Source: Helicoverpa zea (lineage: Eukaryota; Arthropoda; Insecta; Lepidoptera; Noctuidae). From it: DNA of 64,000 nt. The notes below the pieces were generated by a model, which saw only the letters and a program-made list of their open reading frames with translations, ran no database searches and was not told where the DNA came from. Made by a program: the position numbers and the translations under genes. The stretch is taken from assembly GCF_022581195.2 (NCBI RefSeq), contig NC_061460.1, positions 10,575,501-10,639,500 of the forward strand, written 5' to 3'. Below are positions 1-25,149 of the stretch, piece by piece; the stretch's first letter is position 1; each line of letters opens with the position of its first letter.

Positions 1-1715
1 TTCAATAGATGCCGTGAAGTTTGGAGAGTTTACGACTAAGAGCGGCATCAAAACACCTGTTTATTTTGATTTGAGGGTTATAGTTAGTTACCCAGATGTA
101 ATGGTATGTTTCCTGTTGTTGTACCTTTTACTTTTTACACTGCCGTATATTCTAGACCCTTTCAATAGAAATATTTAAAATCGAAACGTTTTGTGCAGTT
201 ATTTTGAGACAGTATTATAAAAGTTATTTGATACATTATTACATTAAAAACTTACTTTAATTTCCAGGAGTCAATATCGAATCTCTTACTGGAACTAGCA
301 ATGAAAGATTTGAAGTATGATCACCTGTGCGGTGTGCCGTACACAGCTCTGCCCATTGCCACTATACTGAGCGTACTAACCAAAAAGTCCATGCTCATGA
401 GACGTAAAGAAACAAAAGCTTACGGAACCAAAAAATCTATTGAAGGACACTACAAGGCTGGCCAGTCATGCCTCATCGTTGAAGACGTTGTCACCTCAGG
501 GTCCAGTGTACTGGAAACTGTAAGAGATTTACGTAAAGAAGGTCTGATTGTTACCGATGCTGTCATCATTCTAGACAGAGAACAAGGAGGCAGCAATAAT
601 CTTGCAGCTGATGATGTGCAAATCAAGTCATTGTTTTCTATGTCATCTCTGATTGATATCTTGGTTAAGAATAATAAGATTACGGAAGAAATGGTCAGAA
701 AAGTTAAAAATTACTTGAAGGAGACTCAAGCTCCTGTTATTGGTAAGTATTATACATTAGCAAATACTTGTAGTAGCTCATTTAGTACATTCCCATTTAA
801 CTAATATTTTTTTAAATTTTACAGATAAACCATTGGACAGAATCCTGCTGACTTACGAGAAGCGTGCAGAACTAGCCAAAAACGGTGTTGCTAAACAACT
901 GTTCAACATTATGGCAACCAAGAAGACGAACTTGTGCCTCTCAGTAGACATGACATCTACCACAAAGATCCTAGATCTTTTAGAAAAGGTTGGAGAGCAT
1001 GTCTGCTTAGTAAAAACTCATGCAGACATCATTGAAGACTACAGCACTGACTTCATCACCAGACTCAAGCAACTGGCAGACAGATTTAACTTTTTGATTT
1101 TAGAAGACAGAAAGTATGCTGATATTGGGCATACTGTCTCTTTGCAGTATTCTAAAGGGTTGTACAAAGTAGCGGACTGGGCTGACTGTGTCACTGCCCA
1201 TTCTTTGCCTGGTGAAGGGATACTTAAGGCCTTGAATTCACCGAATGGTGTCAATCGGGGTGTCTTTCTACTGGCTGAAATGAGCAGTGAGGTAAATTTT
1301 CTTTTGTAACCATATGATTAAGGTATATTGTTTGGATTGTTGTTGTTCTAATTGTAATATACCTTTTTATTTTTGTTTACAGGGTAACCTTATAACACCA
1401 GAGTACAGAGAAGCAACAGTTTCAATGGCTTCTAAATACCCAGAACTGATTACTGGATTTGTTTGTCAAAATAAAGACACCTTCAAGGACCCTGGACTCA
1501 TACAGCTGACTCCAGGAGTTCAGCTGGAGAGCAGTAAGGATGACCTGGGTCAGGTGTACAACACCCCAGAAAAGGTGATATTGGAGAAAGGTGGTGATGT
1601 CATTGTGGTAGGAAGAGGCATTGTGGCAGCAAAGAGTCCAGAAGCTCAAGCAGTCATTTACAAGGATACTCTGTGGAAATGCTACTTGAAGAGAGTTTCC
1701 GGAAAACTTGAGTAG
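1..1715 (+). CDS. Umps: UMP synthase (OPRT-ODC fusion), 3' part
   Basis: Bifunctional enzyme for the last two steps of pyrimidine synthesis: orotate phosphoribosyltransferase then OMP decarboxylase. Exons read as (before window)-103, 268-742, 825-1291 and 1383-1715; phases join without a stop, ending TAG at 1713. The first exon piece reads [20 protein letters not shown], the start of the OPRT fold. Exon 268-742 holds [20 protein letters not shown] and the PRPP-binding loop [14 protein letters not shown]. Exon 825-1291 enters the decarboxylase with [15 protein letters not shown], the catalytic [11 protein letters not shown] and AEMSSE; the last exon has TPGVQL and VVGRGI. All hallmark residues are present, so it should be active. 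The N-terminus lies off the left edge. Known in Drosophila as rudimentary-like. Confidence 0.96.
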
Positions 1716-1965
1716 AAAATAGTACAATTTATTACCTACATAGGTATTATTCATATAGCAATTTTTCATTATTTCATATTATGTTTTGAGTTGTTTATGC
1801 CTGTTGTTAGAAATAAGTATATTTTATTCCATGAATGTTGTATACAAGGACCAATTACTGTTGTGATAAAGCATAAATCATATATAGACTAATAGCCAAT
1901 TTTGAGTGCTGTTTTTGTAAAACAGCCAAAATAGTGCCTTAACATTCCTAGGTGTTATACACCAT

Positions 1966-1971
1966 AATAAA
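1966..1971 (+). promoter_or_regulatory. candidate poly(A) signal of UMPS
   Basis: AATAAA about 250 bases after the UMPS stop; further AATAAA-like hexamers follow around 1985. The choice of signal is inferred. Confidence 0.45.
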
Positions 1972-2099
1972 TGTTTTTAAACATAATAAAATAAGCAATA
2001 TTGTACTATGTATTGTTATACACAATCTTTTATTAAAGATATTAGGAAAAAATGCATATTCCTTTTTTTATAAGATCCTTAAATAATTCTTGGCACGGT

Positions 2100-2335
2100 T
2101 GTTCTGTGGATGGGTTGTGAATCATGAGTTGTCCTTATGTGCTCCGGAAGGTAAATTGAATTACTGGCGCGATGGTAGTCAGAAGATTGAAATTCTAACA
2201 AAGAGGGTAAATGGGTTGAGGAGATCAGATAGACCGTTGCTCTGTGTAAAACATTGTTACCTACTCAGCTGCATCCAGCTAAACATAATGCCAAGCCTAA
2301 TAAAAAAGCGGACAAGGCCGGGAAAGATGATATGA
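2100..2335 (+). repeat. degenerate SINE copy between UMPS and WDR81
   Basis: The stretch around 2207-2290 (GGGTTGAGGAGATCAGATAG, then ACTCAGCTGCATCC) resembles the 3' half of the much better preserved tRNA-derived SINE at 26207-26592. It is strongly decayed. An 81-codon ORF here is judged spurious. Confidence 0.45.
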
Positions 2336-2496
2336 AGTCAGGCAACATTATTGATTTGGACCACGTTATTTTTATTTATGAAATCTGGCAACTAATCGCT
2401 TAGACGTCAATCATAAACATAATGTCAAAATTGATAATGACTTCAGTTTTGTACGCAACAAAACAAAACAAAACATCATTATATATTATTTTAGAC

Positions 2497-16806
<14,310 letters not shown>

Positions 16807-16854
16807 GTTACAGTATATTTTCAGTAGCTAAAGTTAATTCTGAGGTATCTATTA

Positions 16855-16980
16855 ACACATGTCGTCTTGTTGCCACTCAATAGGCTACTGCTGCTGAGCA
16901 GCGATAATAGCACCGGTACTTTGCCAAGTAACCATAGGCCAGTGATAATGGCATCATCACTTTGCCAAGTCACCGTAGAA
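16855..16980 (+). repeat. imperfect repeats of the WDR81 terminal exon end
   Basis: TTGTTGCCACTCAATAGGCT and GGCCAGTGATAATGGCATCA repeat, with changes, the last coding bases of WDR81 (16740-16806: ...PLNRLLLLASDNGTISLLC). They lie downstream of the stop and are not open. Partial tandem duplication in the 3' region. Confidence 0.6.
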
Positions 16981-17015
16981 TTCACTTACAAAGCTTTTAA
17001 ATAAAAAATATATAT

Positions 17016-17275
17016 ATCAAATCAAATCATCTTTATTATCAGGCATCAAAGGCCCATAGATAAATACCTTAAAACTAGCATACATATGTTATACAAAATT
17101 GTTAGTAAATAAAAACTTAAAACTATGTTAGTAGCACTTCACTTAATGCACTATCTACTATCTGTGCGGTCCTGTGGCACTTGTCCGCGGAAGCGACGGA
17201 ACACCACGTCCTGTGGCCAGAAGTTCTCGTCCAACACGAGGTGCAGGAAGCACGTCGTGTATATATTTCTGCGTT
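17016..17275 (-). mobile_element. 3' end of a LINE, with ORF tail
   Basis: On the minus strand an open frame ends FWPQDVVFRRFRGQVPQDRT, with stop at 17151. It is followed by the 3' tail shared with 11805-11925, ending at 17016 in a GATTTGATTTGAT-type repeat. The ORF tail plus A/T-rich repeat end indicate a 5'-truncated non-LTR element. Clade not assigned. Confidence 0.5.
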
Positions 17276-19928
17276 CAGTATTTGCTACTGCCACATAAGT
17301 TTCTGGCGACAAAAATGGCACCTGCATGTTATTTTGTGTTGCATAAGTAAGTGTGTTCTAACTTGTATGTGTGTCCTTGGCCAAGGTTTGCAAATATCGA
17401 GAGATGCTTTGCTTTAGAATGTCCTTCGTTGAAACGTCTAAATATATCTATTCTGTCACAAACTAGACGCTTGCTATTTGCTAGCTTTTGAAAAGCTTAA
17501 ATATATGAATAATTGTCGATATTTAATTGAGCTGTGCTCAATCTTAAAGTTGGATAGGAATTTTATTTAAAATTAGTATTATTTGATTAGTCAAGCACCA
17601 TATCACGGCGCTTTTAGTGATCTCTTACACAAAAATAATTAAATAAAACCTTTGAATTCATTTCAATTCTTAGAAAAGTAGGTGATATTAACTGATCAAC
17701 CAAAGTATACAAAGTTATTAAGTTAATGGAAAATTAATACTTTTCAAATCAGTATGTACTGAAAACATTCCAAAAGTGACGACATATGAAACTCCTGATT
17801 TACAATATAAAAGGCAAAATGAAAACTGATCATTCCATATTATTCATTCCTGAAGTATTTTCTAAAATTGATAGTTATTGACCGGATCAAAAACTTCAAA
17901 TTGTAGGCCTGTAATGAAAGACTACTACTCAATTTATTATATGCTTGACAAAATATAGTACGTGGAAATTGATATTTGAACATCGATACTAAAAAGAGGT
18001 AGGTATGTACTGTTATACTTCAACTCCTTTTATAAATAAATGATCAGATGAAGAGAAGAATGGGTTAAAAATGCCCTTTCCTCATAACTAAGCATTTTTG
18101 TCTAATATCCATATAATACATAGAGTATGTAATAAAAATCCTTGATCTTAGCTTATACGTATTTATGTAAAAATGGCTTTTTATATGAATTGACGTGTAA
18201 TAGATGCGGGATCACATAAGTCTCATAATTCCTTGCCGAACGAATATAAACATTATGTTTGTGAAAATAAAGTCGAAAATTCAGAAACATCGTCGCATTA
18301 TATTCATCGTCATTATTTTAAATGCGACCTTAAATCAACGCAAATAATGTTTTATTTTCTTCGGCAGATACTAGTTAGAAATAAGTGTACAGGATAAGTA
18401 AAAGTAAGTTCGTGTCGAGTAAGATAAATACTGTATAATACGATATAACCTTACCATATGTGTCAAAAGTACAAAATAGTCGTTACCAAAGAGTTATTCG
18501 ATCATAATAATTATTTTGAGATTATTGTCATTTGTACCATCATTTAAACCAGTAATATTTAATAAGCTTAACACAACAACTACCTTATTCTTCTTGTAAA
18601 AAGATCAATTTACCTAAATCGCCATAGCAGGCTACTTTTGGAAAAGTATAGCGGATACAACCAATTATAATCATGTAAAAATGTATGATTTTGTGTAAAT
18701 GTAATAACAATAATATTATACATCGATATTTAATTCTTTTATTATATTTTAGCTCAATTTATTACCATTATGAGTTTTAAATGTATTCTATGTTAGTAAA
18801 TTAATGTGTAGTGTTGCTAGTATACATACTTAATAGGTAAATATAATTTGTAAATAAGAAAAATATTATAAACTATAGTGGGATTGATGGTCGTTACTCC
18901 CCGCCTTACCCCTCGGCTGGGCAAAGAGCATTGGGACACCGTTCGTTCAGTAATTTGCTTCTAAAAATGATAATTATCGTAAAGTGTATATTAGTAGTGC
19001 GCTTAATGAAGTCACAATTTCAGTTTCTAAGCTTACGCCTAGCACCAAACACTCCTAATATCTTAATCTTTCGTTCTAAGATATTGAATGTCGACGCAAC
19101 TTAGCAAAAATAAAACCCTTCTTAGTCGTCGAATAAAAAGACAAAAGTTCTTAATAATGTCACAAAAATAGGCATGAATTGCAACTTTGCTTTTGTTAGT
19201 ATAATTTTATTTTAAAGCACTTTTTTTAGTGATATAAAGAACAAATGATATTTCAGTCTGTAGTATAATAATGTACGTGTATGAAAAAAATCCAAAATAT
19301 TAATTGTAAGGTCAACAGTAGAAAAAAAGACGAAGAAATGTAGAATACGGACGAAAAATAGATGATACAAGATTTTGCATTGTGTAAAATAAGACAAATA
19401 AAACTGCAATATTATGCAGTAACAGAGCAGAAATCCGACACTACTCTTTGGTATCGTCGTCGGCCATAACCGTTATATTTATTTCGATGTAGAAACTCGG
19501 AACTTTTCTGAATGTCTCATGTTTAGTTACCACCCCATATTTTATTCTCATCGGTAGTTACAGTGCCAAATGTCCGTCATATATTCTTGACACATCCAGC
19601 ATTTAAAATAATTATCTAATTAATTGAAATAGCCCAATAACTCTGAGATATTATACATTGTACATGCCTAGGTCATATGTTCGTCGACACCATCCAAATG
19701 TAGAACATAGTATTAGAGAAGGTAAGGCCAGCCTTGATTCAAAGTTTTACCAACCTGTTGTAACTATGTAATATGTATATTCTGTATCGTAGCAAAGGTA
19801 TTTTTTTGTAATAAAAGTATTTTGTAACCGGTTTGTTGTTTTTTTCAGTGTTAAAGAAAATCCTGAATCAAAAAATATTACTTTACTCATAGTCAACATT
19901 TTGTGACGGTGCAAGACTCATAATTATA
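17276..19928. other. intergenic, AT-rich
   Basis: Read on both strands. ORFs are short and AT-biased, with no recognised domain, and I see no tRNA. It may contain distal regulatory DNA for the pump gene. Confidence 0.6.
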
Positions 19929-20022
19929 GTTCGGCCATTCAGAGAATGCGTTCCTGACACGTCGCGATTGAACTGACGACGTAATAACATTCATTGATTA
20001 TTGATATAATAATGTTGTTTTA
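19929..20022 (+). mobile_element. deleted copy C of the TATA-flanked MITE
   Basis: Starts after TATA with the same GTTCGGCC..TCAGAGAATGCGTTCCTGAC end as the 960-bp elements. It joins directly to their internal part (CATTCATTGATTATTGATAT) and lacks the far end. It lies about 260 bp upstream of the pump start codon. Confidence 0.7.
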
Positions 20023-20281
20023 TATAAGTCATTGCGTTTCATTATCTGACCATAAAAAACCTTTTTGACTTTTTCTTTTCCTGTTCACTAAAGAATAAAT
20101 CACTTAGAAAAATAGATTACAAGAATGTCAAAGTGAATGACAGAAAGTAGATATTGAAGTCTTATAAAACACGATACTGATTTGCATACAATAAATTAAG
20201 TTACCGTCATCGCGAATGTAGTGTTCATACTGACGTATACATAGTGTTATTGTTCAGTGGAGGCAATCGGAAGCTGCAGCC

Positions 20282-23200
20282 ATGCCGCGGTACAGCAGAA
20301 GGAAGTCCAGCATCACCTCGCTGCGGAGCGTGCGGCGCCCGAGCATGATCGCGCACAGCACCATCGAGCTCTCCCAGATATCTCTGCTCAAAGAGGAAAC
20401 TCATACTGGAGACCACTTCCTCACACCAGCGCAACTCGAGAACGTGTACCGAACGAACGTGAACACCGGCCTGACGGACGGCTTCGCTGCAGAACTGCTG
20501 GAACGTTACGGCCCCAACGAGCTGAAGGAACTCCGCGGCACTAGTCTATGGCAGATATTCCGCCACAATATGTTTGGATGGTTTCAATGCGTTCTTTGGG
20601 CTGCAGCGATAGTCAATTTCGTAGGATACTTTTGTTCGCAAGATATTGACTCAGGAGGTGATAAAGATGAGCATGGAGCTCACTCTGCAAAAGAGTATCT
20701 CTACTTAGGATCCGTGATTGCTGGAACTATTATTGGTACAGGTCTGTTTGGCTTTTATCAAGAAGCCAAAAACGCAGCTGTAATGAGCGGTTTCGAGAAA
20801 CTTGTCCCACCCAATGCGGTTGTTATACGAGATGGGCTGCGGAAAACTGTACCCAACGCTGATCTGGTTCTTGGCGATATTGTAGAAATGAGTGGTGGAG
20901 ACATAGTCCCAGCGGATGTGCGTATACTCACGTGCACTAATTTTAATACGGATATGTCTTCTTTGACCGGAGAATCTGAGCCCATAAAGCACAGGCCCGA
21001 ATGTACACATTCTAATCCTTTAGAGTCGAAAAACATGGCGTACTTTGGATGTCCGATTACTGAAGGTTTTGCTAAGGCTATTGTAATAGCGACTGGTGAA
21101 ATGACTCAAATAGGAAAAATTGCCGGATTGGTGACTGGCTTAACAAAAGAAGAAACGCCCATCGCAAAAGAAATTACACATTTTATCAAGTTATTGTGCG
21201 GCGTTGCTTTTACGTTTGGGATCATGTTTTTCCTAATGGTTTATTTTATACAGAAAAGTTGGCTATCAGCGCTTCAATATATGCTCGGTATTATTTTGGC
21301 TAATGTGCCCGAAGGCTTGATAGTCACGTTAACAGTGTGCATGACGTTGTCAGCTAAATCTTTAAAGCGCAAAAACTGTCTGGCTAAAACACTGCAAGCA
21401 GTAGAAACGTTAGGATCTACTTCGTGCATATGCTCCGATAAAACGGGAACTTTGACTCAGAATCAAATGAATGTTTCACATTTGTTTACCAATTTCAGAA
21501 TAATAGATAGAGATGATCATTCGTACGTTGTTCAACCGTCGTATTCAGCTCTGTGTTTGGCTGCTTCACTAAATTTGAAAGCACAGTTCACATATGACAC
21601 CATGGACCTACCCATCGAAAAGAGAAAAATACTTGGTGACGCTTCCGAGTCCGCAATTCTACGGTACATGGAAATGAATCGCTCAGCCACTCAGATTCGG
21701 GAAGAAAACCCAAAAGAAGCGGAAATTCCATTTAGCTCAGCTTACAAGTATCAAGTCACTATTCATCGTATGTCTGCGACCAATTCTTACTACTTAATAA
21801 TGAAAGGAGCACCGGAAATCGTTTTAGAGTACTGTTCGGGAGTTCATACTGATGAAGGATCTCAGAGCCTCACGCCACAATTGAAAAAAGAACTTAAAGC
21901 CAATTTCATCAAGATGGCAAATATGGGAGAGCGAGTTATTGGATATTGCGATTTGAAATTACCCGTCGAAAACTATCCTATTGGTTACAAATTTGATACA
22001 CAAGCACGCAACTTTCCCGTAGAAGATCTTATTTTTCTTGGAGCCATATCAATGATTGATCCTCCGAGACGTGATATAGAAAAATATATTGGTTTATGTA
22101 GGTCCGCTGGCATCAAAGTAATAATGGTGACCGGAGATCACCCTGTTACTGCGTTAGCTATATCTCGTAGGTGTGGGACTATCTCTAATCCGACTGCGTA
22201 CGATTACGCGTTCGAGCATCACATTGACCTTGGCGATGTACCGCCGCATATCAGGAGTCAATTCAAATCAGCCGTTATAACAGGAGACGAGCTACGAAAA
22301 ATGAGTGTTAATGACTTGAAAGCAGTTCAAACCAAGTATGGCGAAATTACATTTGCTAGAACCAGTCCTCAGCAAAAGTTGTTTATTGTTGAGACTTATC
22401 AATCTTTAGGTTATGTTGTGGCTGTGACTGGAGACGGTGTCAATGATTCCCCGGCTTTAAAGAAAGCAGACATAGGTATAGCCATGGGTATTACCGGTAC
22501 CGAAGTGTCCAAGAAAGCTGCTGATATGATCTTATTAGACGATAACTTTGCTTCCATTGTGTTAGGAGTGCAAGAAGGTAGAAGGATTTTTGACAATTTG
22601 AAAAAGACTATAGCTTACACTCTCACATCAAACGCAGCTGAAATGCTTCCTTTTGTGTTGTATGCATGTCTAGGAATGCCTCTGCCCATAACTCTCATGT
22701 TGATTATAGTCATCAATGTTGGCACTGATTTGCTTCCAGCAATGAGTTTAGCGTACGAAGACTCGGAGGAAGATATCATGTCCATACCGCCTCGTAAGCT
22801 GTCAGATCACCTTGTGAATGGCGTTTTGTTGTTTATGGCTTATTTTCAAGTAGGCCTTATTCAATTCTTCGCTGGAATGTACGCTTATTTCATAGTGTTC
22901 GCTCAAGATGGATTCTTCCCTTCTAGCTTGTTATTTGTTCGCAACGAGTGGGAACAACCTAAGACACATGTGGTGGATAATCTGGGACGTGAATGGAATT
23001 ACTTGGACAGGAAAAAGCTTGAGAGAAAAGCACATACAGCGTATTTTGTAGCTGTTTGCTGGACTCAGATATCGGACGTGATCATTTGTAAAACGAGGAG
23101 GATTTCTATTTTGAAGAAAGGAATGAGGAACCATGTGCTGAACATCAGTATTATAATAGATCTGTTAGCTGCCACGGCGGTAGCGTACCTTCCACTGTGT

Positions 23201-23350
23201 CATGAACTCTTCAGTACTGAGACACTGTCCTGGCATGATTTTTTTTTGGCGTGTCCATTCTCGATTCTAATGATCTGTATGGATGAAACGCGCCGTTATA
23301 TAATTAGAAACAATATTTCCAAGTGGTTGGAAACTGAGACTTATTATTAA
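20282..23350 (+). CDS. intronless Na+/K+-ATPase alpha-like P-type ATPase
   Basis: A 1022-residue type IIC P-type ATPase in one uninterrupted ORF, with start context GCAGCCATGC. Visible motifs: LTGESEP, ANVPEGL in M4, the phosphorylation site CSDKTGTLTQNQMN with Asp386, KGAPE in the nucleotide domain, MVTGDHPVTA, TGDGVNDSPALKKADIG, M5 KKTIAYTLTSN and a C-terminus ending ETYY. It matches the alpha subunit in full length (about 1000 residues) but is divergent. M6 reads INVGTDLLPA where the family has IDLGTDMVPA, so one cation-binding Asp is Asn812 while Asp816 is kept. SNIPE in M5 is SNAAE. The M1-M2 loop, part of the cardenolide site, is longer than usual. The missing introns suggest a retrocopy, and the intact frame says it is under constraint. 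A testis or other restricted role is inference. Confidence 0.93.
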   Translation: MPRYSRRKSSITSLRSVRRPSMIAHSTIELSQISLLKEETHTGDHFLTPAQLENVYRTNVNTGLTDGFAAELLERYGPNELKELRGTSLWQIFRHNMFGWFQCVLWAAAIVNFVGYFCSQDIDSGGDKDEHGAHSAKEYLYLGSVIAGTIIGTGLFGFYQEAKNAAVMSGFEKLVPPNAVVIRDGLRKTVPNADLVLGDIVEMSGGDIVPADVRILTCTNFNTDMSSLTGESEPIKHRPECTHSNPLESKNMAYFGCPITEGFAKAIVIATGEMTQIGKIAGLVTGLTKEETPIAKEITHFIKLLCGVAFTFGIMFFLMVYFIQKSWLSALQYMLGIILANVPEGLIVTLTVCMTLSAKSLKRKNCLAKTLQAVETLGSTSCICSDKTGTLTQNQMNVSHLFTNFRIIDRDDHSYVVQPSYSALCLAASLNLKAQFTYDTMDLPIEKRKILGDASESAILRYMEMNRSATQIREENPKEAEIPFSSAYKYQVTIHRMSATNSYYLIMKGAPEIVLEYCSGVHTDEGSQSLTPQLKKELKANFIKMANMGERVIGYCDLKLPVENYPIGYKFDTQARNFPVEDLIFLGAISMIDPPRRDIEKYIGLCRSAGIKVIMVTGDHPVTALAISRRCGTISNPTAYDYAFEHHIDLGDVPPHIRSQFKSAVITGDELRKMSVNDLKAVQTKYGEITFARTSPQQKLFIVETYQSLGYVVAVTGDGVNDSPALKKADIGIAMGITGTEVSKKAADMILLDDNFASIVLGVQEGRRIFDNLKKTIAYTLTSNAAEMLPFVLYACLGMPLPITLMLIIVINVGTDLLPAMSLAYEDSEEDIMSIPPRKLSDHLVNGVLLFMAYFQVGLIQFFAGMYAYFIVFAQDGFFPSSLLFVRNEWEQPKTHVVDNLGREWNYLDRKKLERKAHTAYFVAVCWTQISDVIICKTRRISILKKGMRNHVLNISIIIDLLAATAVAYLPLCHELFSTETLSWHDFFLACPFSILMICMDETRRYIIRNNISKWLETETYY

Positions 23351-23382
23351 CTTGTAACTTCATGTTTTTTTCTCTTTAGAAA

Positions 23383-23388
23383 AATAAA
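23383..23388 (+). promoter_or_regulatory. candidate poly(A) signal of the pump gene
   Basis: AATAAA 33 bases after the TAA stop. Confidence 0.5.
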
Positions 23389-23399
23389 CTAACATTCAG

Positions 23400-24787
23400 T
23401 TGGAAGTCAATTGATCTAAGTTAAGCACTTTGTTAGTTTTTTGTCCCACTTTTCATAATCAACAGTCCACAATGTTTCATGTCTTGTTTTTGGCTTTCAC
23501 CGAAAAATTGTGCCCCACAGAGGTTGTCCTTGCAAAAGTTCTTAGATAGTAGGTACATACGTACCTACTCGTACCAGACTGTTCTAATGGACATGTGAAA
23601 TACACGTGCATTGGCTAAAGGGCGCGGCTAGATATGAATTTTAAACTGGCTTGCACATGTACGCTTGTTATACGTACCGGAATAACTGCGGACCGAATGT
23701 GACCTACATTACGCCAAATTACATTTCTGCGGCGGCAGGCTAAGAATATACTGAACTGCACTACACCTCGGCTGCGGTGACACTGCGAGCGAGATACGAC
23801 ATTTATTAAGTGTGTTCATCAACTTCATCCTCATTATTTTGTCCACCCTATGGTAACACATCGGTGATGATTGAATTAAACATCCTATCGAACCAATAGA
23901 CTAACTAAACCAATCTTTCTACCCTCTGTTTTGCGCAGTTATTGTTTCTCCCATCCTGATCTCGTTCTTCACTTTTCTGTTACACAATGTACCAAATGTT
24001 GTAGGCAGGTACAGTCATAAACATACTATTTCGTTATGATACGTCTTTTACTTTCCCCACAACCTTCTCAACCACAAAGTTCATAATCACATTGCCAAGA
24101 TTATCGTTTTGAAGATGCAATTCAACGTCAAGACCACCACAGTATATGCGATACAATTTTCCAATTGATAGAAACTGAATATCACTTGCAGTGGACCCAC
24201 AGCAAAAAATACAAAAGGCCCAGCTGCCCTTATTCTTTGTAACGTTACCGACCACACAACGACTTATTTATCTAGTCGGATATGGCATGACATTGTTGTA
24301 GCCAGTTATTTGGGTCTAGTCTGTGAGTGTCATTAGCTCTAGGTCCTGATCAATTTAGGTCGATAGTGCAATAAAATGCGACTTCTTGCTCCGCAGTTTG
24401 TTCGAATAATTGCGCCATGAGAAAAGTTTTATGGGTGGGATACTTACGATTTACTTGTAGGATAGTTGGTCTATGCGACCCGCTATGATTGGGCAATGGT
24501 GTGATTTATTTAATGGTCAATATCGAGTTGATTATGTGATCAACGGTCATAATTAGGTACCTGCATCCGCTGCGTGGCTCTGGTAGGTCATAATTCAACA
24601 GGACTAAGAAATACACAACTAGTCCGTGTTGTACTAATTAGAGGACAAGTTTTTTGGTGCAGTAGGAATTCACTATTGTTAAATATTGCCCATTTATCGA
24701 GGAAGGCTATGGACTACTTTTATCCGGGTGCGATACCATACCTAGTTTCAACGGGACGGAAACCGCCTGGTGGATGTTGGAAGTTAC
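23400..24787. other. intergenic; one unassigned short ORF
   Basis: No recognised gene. A minus-strand ORF (24255 to 24034, entered separately) is the only frame with protein-like composition. The rest is AT-rich single-copy-looking DNA. Confidence 0.5.
24034..24255 (-). CDS. unassigned ORF, possible terminal exon
   Basis: A 73-codon frame without an ATG start. It contains GSWAFCIFCCGSTASDIQFL and VELHLQNDNLGNVIMNFVVE. The hydrophobic and polar alternation is protein-like rather than random, and it ends in TAA. I do not recognise a family and see no clear partner exon or promoter. It could be the last exon of a small secreted protein, a relic or chance. Confidence 0.2.
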   Translation of the reverse strand: MVGNVTKNKGSWAFCIFCCGSTASDIQFLSIGKLYRIYCGGLDVELHLQNDNLGNVIMNFVVEKVVGKVKDVS

Positions 24788-25149
24788 ATAAATGGCAGCC
24801 CCGGATCTAGGGGGGGGCAAGCCGGGGCCCATGCCCCGGGCGGCAAATTCAGGGGGCGGCAAAATCAGGCGGCTGCCTGATTTTAAATCCTACATCACAG
24901 ATTACCATAATAGTTACCTACAGGGCCGTCTTAACCTATGGTGCAGGGTGTGCGGATAACCCGGGCGTCTCGGTCTCAGGGGCGCCGCGGGACGCCCCAC
25001 CACCAGGAAATTTCGATGAAATTACACCCGTTTGATAAGGAAGTTCCATTGTATCATGATGCTGACAAGCAAAGTTTCTTAAAAAGTCGCTTTCGCTTTG
25101 TTTAATTGATTATTTTTCACTTTTAACATCCTCCAACTAAGTGAAAAAA

